DNA from: Duganella radicis
GTDB lineage: Bacteria > Pseudomonadota > Gammaproteobacteria > Burkholderiales > Burkholderiaceae_D
Length of the DNA stretch: 64,000 bases
NCBI RefSeq assembly: GCF_009720825.1
Contig: NZ_WNKY01000004.1
Span: forward strand, 186,001-250,000
Direction: 5' to 3'
The position numbers were made by a program, and so were the translations under genes. Below the pieces are notes generated by a model that saw only the letters and a list, made by a program, of their open reading frames with translations, had not been told where the DNA came from and searched no databases. Shown here piece after piece: positions 8,728-20,167 of this stretch (positions are counted from its first letter, which is position 1; every line of letters starts with the position of its first letter).

Positions 8728-10119
8728 TCAGACCTTTGGATAATTAGTCAGTTTGGCTGGGACGCCGCTGATCGAGCCTGCGCCCATGGTCATCACGACA
8801 TCGCCGTCGCGCACCACGCCCATGATGGTCTCCGGCATGTCGCCGATGGCCTCAACAAAAATTGGTTCGGTCTTGCCGCGTGCAAGCAGCGCATGCGCCA
8901 GCGCGCGGCCGTCGGCGGCGACAATCGGCGCTTCACCGGCGGCGTACACCTCGCCCAGCACCAGCACGTCCGGCGTGCCGAGGACTTTGACGAAATCTTC
9001 AAACAGGTCGCGCGTGCGGCTGAAGCGGTGCGGCTGGAACGCCAGCACCAGACGGCGGCCCGGATAGGCGGCGCGCGCGGCGGCCATGGTCACTTCCATT
9101 TCCAGCGGGTGGTGGCCGAAATCGTCCACCAGCGTGAACCTGCCACCGCCTGGAATCGCCACGTCGCCATACTTGGTGAAGCGGCGGCCCACGCCGGCGA
9201 AGCCTGCCAGGCCGGCTTGCGTGGCGTGGTCCGCAATGCCGATCTCGCGGGCGATGGCCACGGCGGAGCAGGCGTTCTGCACGTTGTGCAGGCCTGGCTG
9301 ATTCAGCACCACATCCAGATCCGGATAGCCCTCCTGCTTGACAGTGAAGTGCATTTCCACGCCGACCGCGCGCGCGTTCACGGCGCGCACTTCGGCGTCT
9401 TCGGCAAAGCCGTAGGTGGTGACCGGCTTGGTCACGTGCGGCAGGATGGAACGCACATGCGGATCGTCGATGCACAGCATGGCGCGGCCGTAGAACGGCA
9501 GGCGGTGCGTGAAGTGGACGAAGGCCTGCTTGAGCTTTTCGAAATCGTGCTCGTAGGTTTCCATGTGGTCGGCGTCGATGTTCGTAATGACTTCGATCAT
9601 CGGCGTCAGGTTCAGGAACGAAGCGTCCGACTCGTCGGCTTCGGCGACGAGGTATTCGCCGGTACCCAGCTTGGCGTTGGCGCCGGCGGCGGTCAGGCGG
9701 CCGCCGATGACGAAGGTCGGATCGAGCCCGCCCTGCGCCAGTACCGAAGCCACCAAGCTGGTGGTGGTGGTTTTGCCGTGCGTGCCGGCGATGGCGATGC
9801 CGCGCTTCAGGCGCATCAACTCGCCCAGCATCACCGCGCGCGGGACGATGGGAATTTTACGGCTGCGTGCCGCGACGACTTCAGGATTGTCCTGCTGTAC
9901 AGCGGTCGAGGTCACGACGGCATCGGCCTTGCCGATGTTTTCTGCCGCGTGTCCCTGATACACAGTCGCGCCCATGTCGGCCAGGCGCTGGGTGACAGCG
10001 TTGCTGCCCAGGTCCGAGCCGGACACAGTGTAGCCCAGCGTGAGCAGCACCTCTGCAATGCCGCTCATGCCGCTGCCGCCGATACCGACGAAGTGTATGT
10101 TCTGTACTTTATGCTTCAT
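8728..10119 (-). CDS. murC: UDP-N-acetylmuramate--L-alanine ligase MurC
   Basis: A 463-residue cytoplasmic Mur ligase adding L-Ala to UDP-MurNAc. The N-terminal nucleotide-sugar domain starts [18 protein letters not shown]. The ATP-binding loop is [17 protein letters not shown] (residues about 109-125), and the central domain contains [10 protein letters not shown] and [11 protein letters not shown]. The C-terminal ligase domain contains DDFGHHPLE. It shares the ATGA overlap of 4 bases with murG, indicating translational coupling. Confidence 0.97.
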   Translation of the reverse strand: MKHKVQNIHFVGIGGSGMSGIAEVLLTLGYTVSGSDLGSNAVTQRLADMGATVYQGHAAENIGKADAVVTSTAVQQDNPEVVAARSRKIPIVPRAVMLGELMRLKRGIAIAGTHGKTTTTSLVASVLAQGGLDPTFVIGGRLTAAGANAKLGTGEYLVAEADESDASFLNLTPMIEVITNIDADHMETYEHDFEKLKQAFVHFTHRLPFYGRAMLCIDDPHVRSILPHVTKPVTTYGFAEDAEVRAVNARAVGVEMHFTVKQEGYPDLDVVLNQPGLHNVQNACSAVAIAREIGIADHATQAGLAGFAGVGRRFTKYGDVAIPGGGRFTLVDDFGHHPLEMEVTMAAARAAYPGRRLVLAFQPHRFSRTRDLFEDFVKVLGTPDVLVLGEVYAAGEAPIVAADGRALAHALLARGKTEPIFVEAIGDMPETIMGVVRDGDVVMTMGAGSISGVPAKLTNYPKV

Positions 10120-11183
10120 GCCAACTGCTCCAATACTTGCGCGATGGCGTCATTCGCATCGCGTTTGCCGGCCTCGCGCGCCGCCGTGGCCATGGCCAGG
10201 CAGGATGCGCGGGTCAGCGTTTCCAACAGCGTCGCAACCGATTGCGCGCTCAACTCCGTTTGCGGCATATGAATTGCCGCCTTTTGTTTCGCCATCCACT
10301 GCGCGTTGTCGCGCTGGTGGCTGGTGGTCGATGCAACGAAAGGCACCAGCACGCTGGCCACGCCAGCCGCCGTCAGCTCGGACACGGTAATCGCGCCGGC
10401 ACGGCAGATCACCAGATCCGCTGCGCTGTAGGCTGCCGCCATGTCGTCGATGAAGTCGACCACATTGGCCGTCACGCCGGACTGCTGATACGCCGCGCGC
10501 AGCGCATCGATATTCTTCTTGCCCGACTGGTGGGTCACCTGCGGACGCTGTGCTTCCGGGATCAGCGCCAGCGCCGCCGGCAGCGCATCGTTCAGCGCCT
10601 TGGCGCCAAGACTGCCGCCCACCACCAGAATGCGCAGCGGACCTTCGCGGCCGGCGAAACGCTGTGCCGGCGGCGACATGTCGAGGATCTCCTTGCGCAC
10701 CGGATTACCCGTGACGACCGCCTTGCCAGCCGCGCTGCCGAAATTGGCCGGGAAGCCGAAGCACACGCGGCTCGCCGCAGGCACCAGCGTCTTATTCGAC
10801 AGCAGCAGCGCCGCATCGGCGTTCACCAGCACCAGCGGCGCGCCGCGCAGACGGGCCATGAAGCCGCCCGGCACCGTCACATAGCCACCCATGCCCATTA
10901 CCACGTCCGGCTTGCGGCGGCCGATGAAGCCGAAGCAGTCGGCAAACGCCTTCACCATTTTCAGGGCGCCGCTCACGGTATGCTTCAAACCTTTACCGCG
11001 CATGCCGGTGAAGTTGATGCTGTCCATGGCGATGCCGCTCTTCGGCACCAGATCCTGTTCCATGCCGGTGGACGTGCCCAGCCAGCTCACTTCCCAGCCG
11101 CGCGCGCGCATGGTTTGCGCGATCGCCAGGCCAGGGAAAATATGACCGCCCGTACCGGCCGCCATAATCATTAATCGTTTCAT
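10116..11183 (-). CDS. murG: Lipid II synthase MurG
   Basis: A 355-residue GT28 glycosyltransferase on the inner face of the membrane. It transfers GlcNAc from UDP-GlcNAc to lipid I to make lipid II. The N-terminal [13 protein letters not shown] loop matches the GGHxxP motif. [10 protein letters not shown], the C-terminal [11 protein letters not shown] and [17 protein letters not shown] (UDP-GlcNAc site) are intact. It overlaps ftsW by 4 bases at its start and murC by 4 bases at its end. Confidence 0.97.
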   Translation of the reverse strand: MKRLMIMAAGTGGHIFPGLAIAQTMRARGWEVSWLGTSTGMEQDLVPKSGIAMDSINFTGMRGKGLKHTVSGALKMVKAFADCFGFIGRRKPDVVMGMGGYVTVPGGFMARLRGAPLVLVNADAALLLSNKTLVPAASRVCFGFPANFGSAAGKAVVTGNPVRKEILDMSPPAQRFAGREGPLRILVVGGSLGAKALNDALPAALALIPEAQRPQVTHQSGKKNIDALRAAYQQSGVTANVVDFIDDMAAAYSAADLVICRAGAITVSELTAAGVASVLVPFVASTTSHQRDNAQWMAKQKAAIHMPQTELSAQSVATLLETLTRASCLAMATAAREAGKRDANDAIAQVLEQLA

Positions 11184-12400
11184 AGTCTGCCACCACGCAT
11201 CAGGACCCGGTTCTCGTAGTCGATCCGGAGCAGGATCGCGAGTCCGATGCAGTTAATTACAACGCCCGTGCCGCCATAGCTCATCAGCGGCAGGGTCAAG
11301 CCCTTGGTTGGCAGTAAGCCCAGGTTCACACCCATGTTAATAAACGTCTGCACGCCGATCCAGATGCCGATGCCTTTGGCCGTCAGGCCGGCAAAGGTCT
11401 GATCGATGGCGATGGCCTGGCGGCCGATGTCGAAGGCGCGCTTGATGATCCAGTAGAACATCGCGATCACCACCAGCACACCGGCCAGGCCCAGTTCTTC
11501 GCCGATCACCGCCAGCAGGAAGTCGGTGTGCGCTTCCGGCAGGTAGTGCAGTTTTTCCACGCTGCCGCCCAGCCCAACGCCAAAAATCTCGCCGCGCCCG
11601 AAAGCGATCAGCGAGTGGGTCAGCTGGTATGCCTTGTTCAGCGCATTGTCTTCTTCCCACGGATTCAGATAAGCGAAGTAGCGCTCGCGCCGGAATTTGG
11701 ACAGCGCGATGATGGAACCAAAGATCACCACCAGCACGGCGCCAATGCCGCCGAACCAGATGGCGTTGATCCCGCCCAGGAACAGGATCCCCATGGCGAT
11801 GCAGACGATCACGCCGAAGGCGCCGAGGTCCGGCTCCAGCAGCAGCAGCAGGCCGACAAAGCCGACCGCCGCCGCCATCGGCATGAAGCCCTTGGTCAGC
11901 TTGTGCATGTATTCCTGCTTGCGCACGGTGTAGTCGGCGGCGTACAGCACGGCGACGACCTTCATCAGTTCCGAGGGCTGCACGTTGAATACCTTGAGCG
12001 ACAGCCAGCGGCGGCCGCCGTTGACCACCACCCCCACGCCGGGAATCAGCACCAGCACCAGCAGCACCAGCGTGCCGATGAACAGATACGGCGCGGCCTT
12101 TTGCAGATCGGCCACGCGCACGCGGAACACGAACAGGCCGGCGATCAGCGAGACGGCGATGAACATGGCCTGGCGTTGCAGGAAGTAGGTGTTCTGCCAG
12201 CGCACGTAGTTGGCGAACTTCGGCGAGTCCGGCAGCGAAATCGAGGCCGAGTAGACCATCACCATCCCGAGCAGCATGAGCAACAGCGTGACCCAGACCA
12301 AGGGCTGATCGTACTCCATCATCTTCGACTGCCGCGCGCGGCTCTCCATCGGCGTTTCAGCCGACTTGGAGCCAAAGCGGAATGGCAGTTGGAGCGCCAT
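11180..12400 (-). CDS. ftsW: Septal peptidoglycan glycosyltransferase FtsW
   Basis: A 406-residue SEDS polytopic membrane protein. The ATG at 12400 ([10 protein letters not shown]) lies 2 bases after the murD stop and was preferred to an upstream in-frame ATG inside murD. About ten membrane helices follow a cytoplasmic N-terminus. SEDS hallmarks are seen: [59 protein letters not shown] and [16 protein letters not shown]. It polymerises lipid II at the septum with FtsI. It overlaps murG by 4 bases. Confidence 0.97.
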   Translation of the reverse strand: MALQLPFRFGSKSAETPMESRARQSKMMEYDQPLVWVTLLLMLLGMVMVYSASISLPDSPKFANYVRWQNTYFLQRQAMFIAVSLIAGLFVFRVRVADLQKAAPYLFIGTLVLLVLVLIPGVGVVVNGGRRWLSLKVFNVQPSELMKVVAVLYAADYTVRKQEYMHKLTKGFMPMAAAVGFVGLLLLLEPDLGAFGVIVCIAMGILFLGGINAIWFGGIGAVLVVIFGSIIALSKFRRERYFAYLNPWEEDNALNKAYQLTHSLIAFGRGEIFGVGLGGSVEKLHYLPEAHTDFLLAVIGEELGLAGVLVVIAMFYWIIKRAFDIGRQAIAIDQTFAGLTAKGIGIWIGVQTFINMGVNLGLLPTKGLTLPLMSYGGTGVVINCIGLAILLRIDYENRVLMRGGRL

Positions 12401-12402
12401 GG

Positions 12403-14001
12403 TCAGATCTCCTGTCCCGCGTCGAGCGCGATATCGCGCACGGTGTCGATGAACACCTGGGCGCGATGCGCGTAGTTCTTGAACATATCCATGCTGGCGC
12501 ACGCAGGCGACAACAGCACGGCGTCGCCGGCTTGCGCCAGTTCAGCGGCGCGCTTGACGGCGTGCGGCAGGTCGGTGCCGCAGTCTTCCAACTGATAGGC
12601 CAACCCGGTACCCTGTTCGCGCGCGGATTGCTCCAGCGTGGCGCGGATTTGCGGGGCGTCGCGGCCGATCAGCAGTGCCGCGCGGGCGTAGCGGGCCAGT
12701 GGTTCGGCCAGTGGCGCGAAGTCCTGGCCTTTGCCGTCGCCGCCGAGGATCACCAGCAGGCGCTGGTTTTCGCCGGTGAAGGCTTTGCCCAGGCCATTCA
12801 GTGCGGCCACGGTGGCGCCGACGTTGGTGCCTTTGCTGTCGTCGTAGTATTCAACGTCGTTGATGGCGCTGACCAGTTCCACGCGGTGCGGCTGGCCGCG
12901 GTATTCGCGCAGGCCGTGCAGCAGCGGCGCCAGTGGCAGGTCGATGGCGCGGCACAGGGCCAGCGCGGCCAGCGCGTTGGCGGCGTTGTGGATGCCGCGA
13001 ATTTGCAGCGCGTCGGCCGGCATCAGATTCTTGACGATGCACTCCACGGGTGGTGGCGGTGGATCGTTCTTTTTGCGTTTCTTCGGCTCGCCCTCTTCTT
13101 CGGCCGGGACGGCGGTGGCCAGCCACAGCACGCCGCGCTCGTTGTTCAGGCCAAGGTCGTCCTGCAAGGTTGGCGCATCAGTGCCGAAGGTGACGTTATG
13201 GCCGGTGGCGCTGGCCATGCGCATGGTGGTGGCGTCGTCGCGGTTCAACACGCGCACGGTGTTGGCGGCAAAGATGCGGTGCTTGGCGGCGGCGTAGGAT
13301 GGCATGTCGCCGTGCCAGTCCAGGTGGTCCTGCGTCACGTTCAACACGGTCGCCGCGTCGGTTTCCAGCGTGAACGTTGTCTGCAATTGGAAGGACGAGA
13401 GTTCGAGTACCCAGATGTCCGGCAGCGCGGACGGCGACGCGGCGGCTGGCGCGGCAGCATCGGCGTGCACGGCGTCGGGTACGTCCGCCGCGGGAGCGGC
13501 GTCAAGCACTTCGCGCAGCACGTCCAATGCGGCGGGGCTGATGTTGCCGGCCACGCGTACGGTCTTGCCGGCGCGCTCGCACAGTTGGCCGACCAGCGTG
13601 GTGACGGTGGTCTTGCCGTTGGTGCCGGTGATGGCGATGATTTTCGGTGCGTAGCCGCGCGACTCTTTCAGCCACTCCAGCGCCTGCGCGAACAGTTCGA
13701 TCTCGCCCCATACCTCGATGCCTGCGGCAGCGGCGGCCGGCGCGATTTCTTTCAGCTCGCGGCCTGGCGCCAGGCCAGGGCTGACAGCGACGAAGTTCAC
13801 ACCTTCCAGCAGCGATGCACCGAATGGGCCGGCGACGAATTCAGCTTCCGGCACGGCGGCCCGCAGTGCAGGCAGACGATCCGGCACCTCGCGCGTATCG
13901 GCCACGCGCACGCGCGCGCCGCTGCGGGCCAGCCACAGCGCCATCGCCAGGCCGGATTCACCCAGCCCTAACACCAGTGCGTTTTTGCCTTCGTAAATCA
14001 T
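12403..14001 (-). CDS. murD: UDP-MurNAc-L-Ala--D-Glu ligase MurD, enlarged by two insertions
   Basis: A 532-residue Mur ligase adding D-Glu to UDP-MurNAc-L-Ala. The nucleotide-sugar domain starts [18 protein letters not shown]. The ATP loop [17 protein letters not shown] covers residues 123-139, and [19 protein letters not shown] and [11 protein letters not shown] are intact. At 532 residues it is clearly longer than the about 440 of E. coli MurD. Two low-complexity inserts explain this: an Ala/Asp/Pro-rich stretch at about 168-193 and a charged stretch with KKRKK followed by five Pro at about 298-318. The catalytic residues are untouched. Its stop codon shares one base region with the mraY start downstream in transcription order (mraY precedes it), so coupling is tight. 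Confidence 0.96.
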   Translation of the reverse strand: MIYEGKNALVLGLGESGLAMALWLARSGARVRVADTREVPDRLPALRAAVPEAEFVAGPFGASLLEGVNFVAVSPGLAPGRELKEIAPAAAAAGIEVWGEIELFAQALEWLKESRGYAPKIIAITGTNGKTTVTTLVGQLCERAGKTVRVAGNISPAALDVLREVLDAAPAADVPDAVHADAAAPAAASPSALPDIWVLELSSFQLQTTFTLETDAATVLNVTQDHLDWHGDMPSYAAAKHRIFAANTVRVLNRDDATTMRMASATGHNVTFGTDAPTLQDDLGLNNERGVLWLATAVPAEEEGEPKKRKKNDPPPPPVECIVKNLMPADALQIRGIHNAANALAALALCRAIDLPLAPLLHGLREYRGQPHRVELVSAINDVEYYDDSKGTNVGATVAALNGLGKAFTGENQRLLVILGGDGKGQDFAPLAEPLARYARAALLIGRDAPQIRATLEQSAREQGTGLAYQLEDCGTDLPHAVKRAAELAQAGDAVLLSPACASMDMFKNYAHRAQVFIDTVRDIALDAGQEI

Positions 14002-15170
14002 CAGCGCAGTTTCAACGTCGAGAGTCCAACCAGTACCAGAATCATCGTGATAATCCAGAAGCGCACGACGACCTGGGTCTCTTTCCAGCCTTTTTGTTCA
14101 AAGTGGTGGTGCAGTGGCGCCATCAGGAACACGCGACGGCCGGTGCCATAGCGCTTCTTGGTGTACTTGAACCAGCTCACCTGAATCATCACCGACACCG
14201 TCTCCGCAACGAAGATGCCGCCCATGATGAACAACACAATCTCTTGACGCACAATCACCGCGATAGTTCCCAGGGCACCACCCAGCGCCAGCGCGCCGAC
14301 ATCGCCCATGAACACTTGCGCCGGATGCGTGTTAAACCACAGGAAGGCCAGGCCGGCGCCGGCCAGCGCGCCACAGAAGATGATCAACTCGCCCGCACCC
14401 GGAATGTGCGGAATGAACAGATACTTCGAATACGTGGCGCTACCGGTCAGGTAAGCGAACAGGCCCAGCGCCGAACCCACCATAATCGTCGGCATGATGG
14501 CCAGTCCATCCAGACCGTCGGTGAAGTTAACGGCGTTGGACGAGCCAACGATGACACAGTAGGTCAGCGCGATGAAGCCCCAGACGCCCAGCGGATAGCT
14601 GATGGTTTTAAAGAACGGCACAATCAAGTCGGCCTTCGGCGGCAGGTCCATCTCAAAGCCGGAACGCACCCAGGCAAAGAACAGCTCAAACACTTGCGCG
14701 GTGCTGGTGGCCGACACAGAGAAGCCCAGATACAGCGCGGCGGCGATACCGACCAGCGACTGCCAGAAATACTTCTCGCGCGAGCGCATGCCTTCCGGGT
14801 CCTGGTACACCACCTTGCGGTAGTCATCCACCCAGCCCACGGCGCCAAAGCCCAGCGTCACGATCAGCACTGGCCAGATCAGGCGGTTCGACAGATCGCA
14901 CCACAGCAGCGTGGCGACCGCAATCGAAATCAGGATCAGCACACCACCCATGGTCGGCGTGCCGTGTTTTTTCAGGTGCGTCTGCGGACCATCGGTGCGC
15001 ACTGCCTGGCCGTACTTCATGGCGGTCAGCTTGCGGATCACGAACGGGCCGGCGGCCAGGCCGATGAACAGCGCCGTCGCGGTGGCGAACACCGCGCGGA
15101 ACGTGATGAAATTGAACACGCGGAGTAACCCGACGTCCTGCTGGAAAAATTGTGCTAGCCAGAGCAGCAT
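14001..15170 (-). CDS. mraY: Phospho-MurNAc-pentapeptide transferase MraY
   Basis: A 389-residue integral membrane enzyme. It transfers phospho-MurNAc-pentapeptide to undecaprenyl phosphate to make lipid I. About ten membrane helices are visible. Conserved cytoplasmic motifs include [34 protein letters not shown] (metal-binding Asp), [12 protein letters not shown] and MAPLHHHFE near the C-terminus. It starts 2 bases after murF and its end overlaps the start of murD by one base. Confidence 0.97.
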   Translation of the reverse strand: MLLWLAQFFQQDVGLLRVFNFITFRAVFATATALFIGLAAGPFVIRKLTAMKYGQAVRTDGPQTHLKKHGTPTMGGVLILISIAVATLLWCDLSNRLIWPVLIVTLGFGAVGWVDDYRKVVYQDPEGMRSREKYFWQSLVGIAAALYLGFSVSATSTAQVFELFFAWVRSGFEMDLPPKADLIVPFFKTISYPLGVWGFIALTYCVIVGSSNAVNFTDGLDGLAIMPTIMVGSALGLFAYLTGSATYSKYLFIPHIPGAGELIIFCGALAGAGLAFLWFNTHPAQVFMGDVGALALGGALGTIAVIVRQEIVLFIMGGIFVAETVSVMIQVSWFKYTKKRYGTGRRVFLMAPLHHHFEQKGWKETQVVVRFWIITMILVLVGLSTLKLR

Positions 15171-15172
15171 GA

Positions 15173-16558
15173 TTAGTGACCTTCCTTGTTAGCTTGTTGC
15201 GACCCAATCAAATGCTGCACGACCCGCTCCATCTTCATGAAGCGGGAGCCCTTGATTAATACAGTTGCATCAGGCGATGCCGCCGCGTCCACCGCAGACA
15301 ACAAATCGCCAAAGTTTTCAAAATGACGAACCTTGGCACCTTGGATATGCGCGGCCAGTTCGCCTGTTACCAGCACCGTTTCGATGCCCTTGTCCTGCGC
15401 GTAAGCGCCGATCTCTTCGTGGAACTCGCGGCCCTGCGTGCCGACTTCGCCCATGTCGCCCAGCACCAGCACGCGTGGCGCAGCGGCTTTCGACAGCACG
15501 TCGATGGCGGCGCGCACCGAATCCGGATTGGCGTTGTAGGTATCGTCGATCACCACGGCGCCATTGACCGCCTGCTTCTTCTGCAAGCGGCCGCTGACCG
15601 GCGCGAAGGTATCGAGGCCCAGCTTGATCTTTTCCAGCGACACGCCGGCGGCGTAGGTGCATGCCACCGCCGCCAGCGCGTTGCGCACATTGTGTTCACC
15701 AGCCGCTTGCAGGCGCACGAAGAACTGCTGCGTGTCCGCCTCGCTCTCGCAGATGGTGATGAACATCTCGCTTTCGAAATCGCTGGCGCGGAAAGTGCAG
15801 CTCACTTCCGCCTCCTTGGTGAAGCCAAAACGCAGCAGACGGCGGCCGGCCGACAGCTCTTCCCAGATCTGGGTGAACTCGTCGCCATACGGGAACACGG
15901 CCACGCCGTCGGTTGGCAGCGCGGACAGCACCGAACCGTTCTCGCGCGCCACCGCTTCCACGGTGTGCATGAATTCCTGATGCTCGCGCTGGGCGTTGTT
16001 GACCATGGCGATGTTGGCGCCGGCGATGACGGCCAGGCGGCCGATTTCGCCCGGATGGTTCATGCCCATCTCGATCACTGCCGCCTGCTGTTGCGCGTCC
16101 ATGCGGAACAGCGTGAGCGGCACGCCGATTTCGTTATTCAGGTTGCCGCGCGTGGCGAGACGGCCTTCTTCGCCATACGCTGCGGCGAGGATGGCGGAGA
16201 TCATTTCCTTGACGGTGGTCTTGCCATTGCTGCCAGTGACGCCGATGACCGGCACGGCAAACTGCTTGCGCCACCAGTTGGCGATCTGACCAAGCGCCAC
16301 CAAAGTATTCGGTACAACGATGGCCGGCAGGGTGAAGCCTTCCGGCACTTCCTCCACAACGACGGCGGCAACGCCCTTCTCCGCCACTTGCGGCAGGAAG
16401 TTGTGGGCGTCGAACACTTCGCCGCGCAGGGCAACGAACAACGCGCCTGCGGCTACGCTACGACTGTCGGTCGACACGCCGTTGAATACAACATCGCCGG
16501 CGTTCACTAAGCGTGCGCCGGTCAGAGAAGGCAGAATGTGTGCGACTGCTGCACGCAT
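15173..16558 (-). CDS. murF: UDP-MurNAc-tripeptide--D-Ala-D-Ala ligase MurF
   Basis: A 461-residue Mur ligase adding the D-Ala-D-Ala dipeptide to UDP-MurNAc-tripeptide. [20 protein letters not shown] marks the N-terminal domain. [17 protein letters not shown] is the ATP loop, and [11 protein letters not shown] and [16 protein letters not shown] are typical MurF segments. It starts on the TAATG junction with murE (one-base overlap) and is followed by mraY after 2 bases. Confidence 0.97.
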   Translation of the reverse strand: MRAAVAHILPSLTGARLVNAGDVVFNGVSTDSRSVAAGALFVALRGEVFDAHNFLPQVAEKGVAAVVVEEVPEGFTLPAIVVPNTLVALGQIANWWRKQFAVPVIGVTGSNGKTTVKEMISAILAAAYGEEGRLATRGNLNNEIGVPLTLFRMDAQQQAAVIEMGMNHPGEIGRLAVIAGANIAMVNNAQREHQEFMHTVEAVARENGSVLSALPTDGVAVFPYGDEFTQIWEELSAGRRLLRFGFTKEAEVSCTFRASDFESEMFITICESEADTQQFFVRLQAAGEHNVRNALAAVACTYAAGVSLEKIKLGLDTFAPVSGRLQKKQAVNGAVVIDDTYNANPDSVRAAIDVLSKAAAPRVLVLGDMGEVGTQGREFHEEIGAYAQDKGIETVLVTGELAAHIQGAKVRHFENFGDLLSAVDAAASPDATVLIKGSRFMKMERVVQHLIGSQQANKEGH

Positions 16559-18123
16559 TAATTCGTCCTCATCATGGTTAAGCGGGCCGACAGCGCCAGT
16601 TGCGCGTGATCGGCGTCGGAGAAAGGCAGCTTCTTGCCTTTGATTTCCTGGTACGGCTCGTGACCTTTGCCTGCCAGCAGAATCACATCCGGCTTGCCGG
16701 CGTGCTTGATCGCCGACAGGATAGCGGCGGCGCGGTCGTCCAGCGCCTGCACCGTCGATGCCGGGTTGTTCTGGTCCATGCCGGCCAAAATCTGCTCGAT
16801 GATCGAGTGCGGATCTTCGCTGCGCGGATTGTCGCTGGTGACCAGCACATGGTCCGCCGCCTGCGCGATCTTGCCCATCTGCGGACGCTTGCCCGGATCG
16901 CGGTCACCGCCGCAGCCGAACACACACCACAGCTGGCCGCCGCGGTCATTCGCCACCGGACGCAGCGCGGCCAGGGTTTTCTCCAGCGCGTCCGGCGTGT
17001 GCGCGTAGTCGATCACGATCAGCGGTGCATCGTGGCCGCCGACTTGCTGCATGCGGCCCGGCGCCGGCTCCAGTCCTTCCACGGCTTCAATCGCGGCGCG
17101 CAGACCCATGCCTTTGGCGATCACCGCGCCCATCACGCCCAGCACGTTGCTGATGTTGAAGGCGCCGACGAGATGCGTGCGCACTTGCGCCACGCCCAGC
17201 ATGCAGTCCAGATGGAATTCAGTGCCGCCGCCGCGGCCCGCGCGCAGCTGGCTGGCACGCAGCATCAGAACGCCCTCGATGTCCGGCTGCGCGGCGGCGT
17301 CTTGCAGGGTGTAGCCGATCAGCGGGATATTGCCGCCCAGCGGAGCGCGCGATTTCAGATGCGCGATCAGGCGCAGGCCGGCCGGGTCGTCCAGATTGAT
17401 GACCGCCGTTTTCAGGCCCGGCCACTCGAACAGCTTGACCTTGGCCGCCTCGTAGGCCTCCATGGTGCCGTGGTAATCCAGGTGATCGCGGGTCAGGTTG
17501 GTGAACAGCGCCACGTCGAAGTGCATGCCCGCTACGCGGCCCTGATCCAGGCCGATGGACGACACTTCAATCGCCAGCGAAGCCGCGCCCTGCTCGCGCA
17601 GGTCGGCCAGCGTACGCGCCAGCAGCACCGCGTCCGGCGTGGTGTAGCCGGTAACGTCGTATTCCACATCGCCGCGTGGACGGAACACGCCCACGCCCAG
17701 CGTGCCGACCACCGCCGCCGGTTCGCCGGCGCGCGACAGCGCATGGCCCAGCCACACGGCGCTGGAGGTCTTGCCGTTGGTGCCGGTGACACCGACGGTA
17801 AACATGGCGGCATCCGGTTGCTGGTAGAAGGCATGGGCGATCACGCCGGCATTGGCCTTCAGGCTATCCACCGTCAGATAAGGCACGGTCCACTTGTCGT
17901 TCCAGGTGAAGCCGGCCGGGTCGAGCACGATCAACGCCGCGCCCTGCTCGATGGCGCTTTCGATGAAGCTGCGCCCATCGCCGGCGTCGCCGGCGCTTGG
18001 TGCAAACGCAAAGAACACATCGCCCAGCTTGATGCGGCGCGAATCCGAAGCCAGCTGCGCGTTCGGCGCCAGCTTGCGGATCGCGGCCGCGGTAGCCAAT
18101 GGGTCGAAAGTAGAAGTCGTCAC
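16558..18123 (-). CDS. murE: UDP-MurNAc-L-Ala-D-Glu--meso-DAP ligase MurE
   Basis: A 521-residue Mur ligase adding the third amino acid of the stem peptide. The start is a GTG at 18123 overlapping the ftsI TGA (GTGA). ATP loop: GVTGTNGKTSSAVWLG. The C-terminal SDNPRSEDP carries the DNPR motif that selects meso-diaminopimelate rather than lysine, so a Gram-negative type peptidoglycan is expected. NLTRDHLDYHGTME, DYAHTPDALEK and LLAGKGHEPYQ are all intact. Confidence 0.97.
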   Translation of the reverse strand: MTTSTFDPLATAAAIRKLAPNAQLASDSRRIKLGDVFFAFAPSAGDAGDGRSFIESAIEQGAALIVLDPAGFTWNDKWTVPYLTVDSLKANAGVIAHAFYQQPDAAMFTVGVTGTNGKTSSAVWLGHALSRAGEPAAVVGTLGVGVFRPRGDVEYDVTGYTTPDAVLLARTLADLREQGAASLAIEVSSIGLDQGRVAGMHFDVALFTNLTRDHLDYHGTMEAYEAAKVKLFEWPGLKTAVINLDDPAGLRLIAHLKSRAPLGGNIPLIGYTLQDAAAQPDIEGVLMLRASQLRAGRGGGTEFHLDCMLGVAQVRTHLVGAFNISNVLGVMGAVIAKGMGLRAAIEAVEGLEPAPGRMQQVGGHDAPLIVIDYAHTPDALEKTLAALRPVANDRGGQLWCVFGCGGDRDPGKRPQMGKIAQAADHVLVTSDNPRSEDPHSIIEQILAGMDQNNPASTVQALDDRAAAILSAIKHAGKPDVILLAGKGHEPYQEIKGKKLPFSDADHAQLALSARLTMMRTN

Positions 18124-19895
18124 ATGTTCCCCTGTGCTGCTGATTCAGGAATGATGATATGGGTCAGGTCCGAGTCCGGCGCCACGTTCTTGGCGCGCAG
18201 TGCCTGCGCCGCCAGAGCCGAGAACACCGGGCCCGCCACGTCGCCGCCGACGTGCACCGGACCACCCGGTTCGTCGATCATGACGGCGATGATGAAACGT
18301 GGGTCCGACATCGGCGCCATGCCGACGAAGTTACCGATATATTTGGATTGCGAATAGCGGCCGTTGACCACCTTCTGCGCCGTACCGGTCTTGCCGCCGA
18401 CGCGGTAGCCCGGCACCTGTGCTTTCACGGCGGAGCCGCCTGGCTGCGTCACCATCTCCAGCATCTCGCGCATTTCGGCGGCGGTCTTGGCGCTCACCAC
18501 TTGCGTGCCGTGCGGCGCTTCATGCAGCTTCTGGAACGACAGCGGGATGATGTCGCCATTGCGGGCATAGATCATGTAGGCGCGCGCCAGCTGGATCAGC
18601 GATACCGAGATACCCTGGCCGAAGCTCATGTTGGCCTGCTCGATAGGACGCCAGGATTTATAAGGACGCACACGGCCGGCCACCGCGCCGGGGAAGCCCC
18701 ACTTCGGCTGCTGGCCGAAGCCGACCTTGGTGAACATCTCCCACATATCCTCGGCCGGCATGCCCAGCGCGATCTTGGAGGTGCCGATGTTGGACGACTT
18801 CTGGATGATACCCTGCACGTCGATCATGTAATGCGGGTGGGTGTCGTGAATCACGCGGTCGGCGATCACCATGGCGCCGTTGCCGGTGTCGAACATGGTG
18901 TGCGGCTTGACGCGGCCCTCATCCAGCGCCAGGCCCACGGTGAACGGCTTGAGCGAGGAACCCGGCTCGAAGGTATCGGTCATCACGCGGTTGCGCAGCT
19001 GCTCGCCGGTCAGCTTGGAGCGGTCGTTCGGGTTGTAGGTCGGCCAGTTGGCCAGCGCCAGCACTTCGCCGCTGTGCACGTCCAGCACCACGGCGGCGCC
19101 GGCCTTGGCGTGGAATTTCTCCACCGCGTCCTTCACCTGCGTGAAGGCGATGTACTGGATCTTGCTGTCGATCGACAGGGTCAGGTCCTTGCCGTCGTGC
19201 GGCTCGCGCACCGACTCGATATCCTCGACGATGCGGCCCAGGCGGTCCTTGATCACGCGGCGGCTGCCGGTGACGCCTTGCAGCGTCTTCTGCTGCGCCA
19301 GCTCCATCGATTCCTGGCCCTGATCTTCCACGTTGGTGAAGCCCACCACGTGGGTAGTCACCTCGCCCTGCGGATAGAAGCGCTTGTATTCCTTGCGGGT
19401 CTGGATGCCTTCGATGCCCAGCTTGGTGATCTGGTCGGCCACATCCTGCTCCACCTGGCGTTTCAGGTAGACGAAGTTGCGGTCGGAGTCGAGCTTCTTT
19501 TGCAGCTCGGCGTCGCTCATCTCCAGCAGCCTGGCCAGCTGTTTCAGCTTGGCCGGCGGGGCTTCCTGCACATCGTCAGGGATCGCCCAGATGGCTTTCA
19601 CCGGCACCGACGACGCCAGCACCTGGCCATCGCGGTCGGTGATCTTGCCGCGCGTGGCCGGCAGTTCCAGCGTGCGCGCATAACGGATCTCGCCCTGCTT
19701 TTGCAGGAACTGGGTCGACAGGCCTTGCAGCCACAGGGCACGGCCGGCCAATGCGGCAAAGGCGGCAAACAATACGAACAGCACAACGCGCGAACGCCAG
19801 GTTGGCAGACGCACTGCCAGCACTGGGCTCTTGGAGAAGGCCACGCCCTTGGAGGCGGCCACGCGCGAGGTGTTCATATTGCTGCCGCGGCTCAT
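18120..19895 (-). CDS. ftsI: Septal transpeptidase FtsI (PBP3)
   Basis: A 591-residue class B penicillin-binding protein that cross-links septal peptidoglycan with FtsW. The ATG at 19895 was chosen because it overlaps the ftsL stop (ATGA) and because the longer frame runs back into ftsL. One membrane helix lies at about residues 36-55. The pedestal domain contains TRGKITDRDGQVLA. Penicillin-binding motifs are the nucleophile Ser313 in EPGSSLKPF (SxxK), then KSSNIG (SxN) and GGKTGTAQ (KTG). A second possible start, MNTSRVAAS, lies six codons downstream. Confidence 0.97.
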   Translation of the reverse strand: MSRGSNMNTSRVAASKGVAFSKSPVLAVRLPTWRSRVVLFVLFAAFAALAGRALWLQGLSTQFLQKQGEIRYARTLELPATRGKITDRDGQVLASSVPVKAIWAIPDDVQEAPPAKLKQLARLLEMSDAELQKKLDSDRNFVYLKRQVEQDVADQITKLGIEGIQTRKEYKRFYPQGEVTTHVVGFTNVEDQGQESMELAQQKTLQGVTGSRRVIKDRLGRIVEDIESVREPHDGKDLTLSIDSKIQYIAFTQVKDAVEKFHAKAGAAVVLDVHSGEVLALANWPTYNPNDRSKLTGEQLRNRVMTDTFEPGSSLKPFTVGLALDEGRVKPHTMFDTGNGAMVIADRVIHDTHPHYMIDVQGIIQKSSNIGTSKIALGMPAEDMWEMFTKVGFGQQPKWGFPGAVAGRVRPYKSWRPIEQANMSFGQGISVSLIQLARAYMIYARNGDIIPLSFQKLHEAPHGTQVVSAKTAAEMREMLEMVTQPGGSAVKAQVPGYRVGGKTGTAQKVVNGRYSQSKYIGNFVGMAPMSDPRFIIAVMIDEPGGPVHVGGDVAGPVFSALAAQALRAKNVAPDSDLTHIIIPESAAQGNM

Positions 19896-20167
19896 TTGGA
19901 GGCCTCCGGCGTCAGGTATTGCGTGCGCGCCGCGGTCAACGGCGTCATGTTCAGATCGCGGCGCGCGATTTCCTCGATGCGCGCGTGCTTGCCCAGCGTG
20001 GACTGATCCAGCTGGAGCTGCGCCCATTCGATATCCAGCTGGCGCGCCTGCGACTGCGTGCATTCCAGTTCGATGAACAAATGGCGCGCCTGGTATTGGG
20101 CGTTAACCAGCGACAGGCCGCAAGCGACCAGCAATATCGTCAACACCAGATTGATCTTGCCGCTCAT
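19892..20167 (-). CDS. ftsL: Cell division protein FtsL
   Basis: A 91-residue bitopic membrane protein of the FtsQLB complex. There is a very short cytoplasmic N-terminus (MSGKINLV), a membrane helix at about residues 5-23 and then a periplasmic coiled coil with Glu/Gln/Leu-rich heptads ([20 protein letters not shown]). The [13 protein letters not shown] segment is the conserved distal motif. It overlaps rsmH by 4 bases upstream and ftsI by 4 bases downstream. Its identity rests on topology and position as well as the distal motif. Confidence 0.95.
   Translation of the reverse strand: MSGKINLVLTILLVACGLSLVNAQYQARHLFIELECTQSQARQLDIEWAQLQLDQSTLGKHARIEEIARRDLNMTPLTAARTQYLTPEASK

Noticed and set aside
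7627..10272. 881-codon open frame on the plus strand
   Set aside because: Antisense to ddlB and murC, which are certain. Composition is His/Gln/Arg-rich as expected from reading high-GC codons backwards, with no domain seen.
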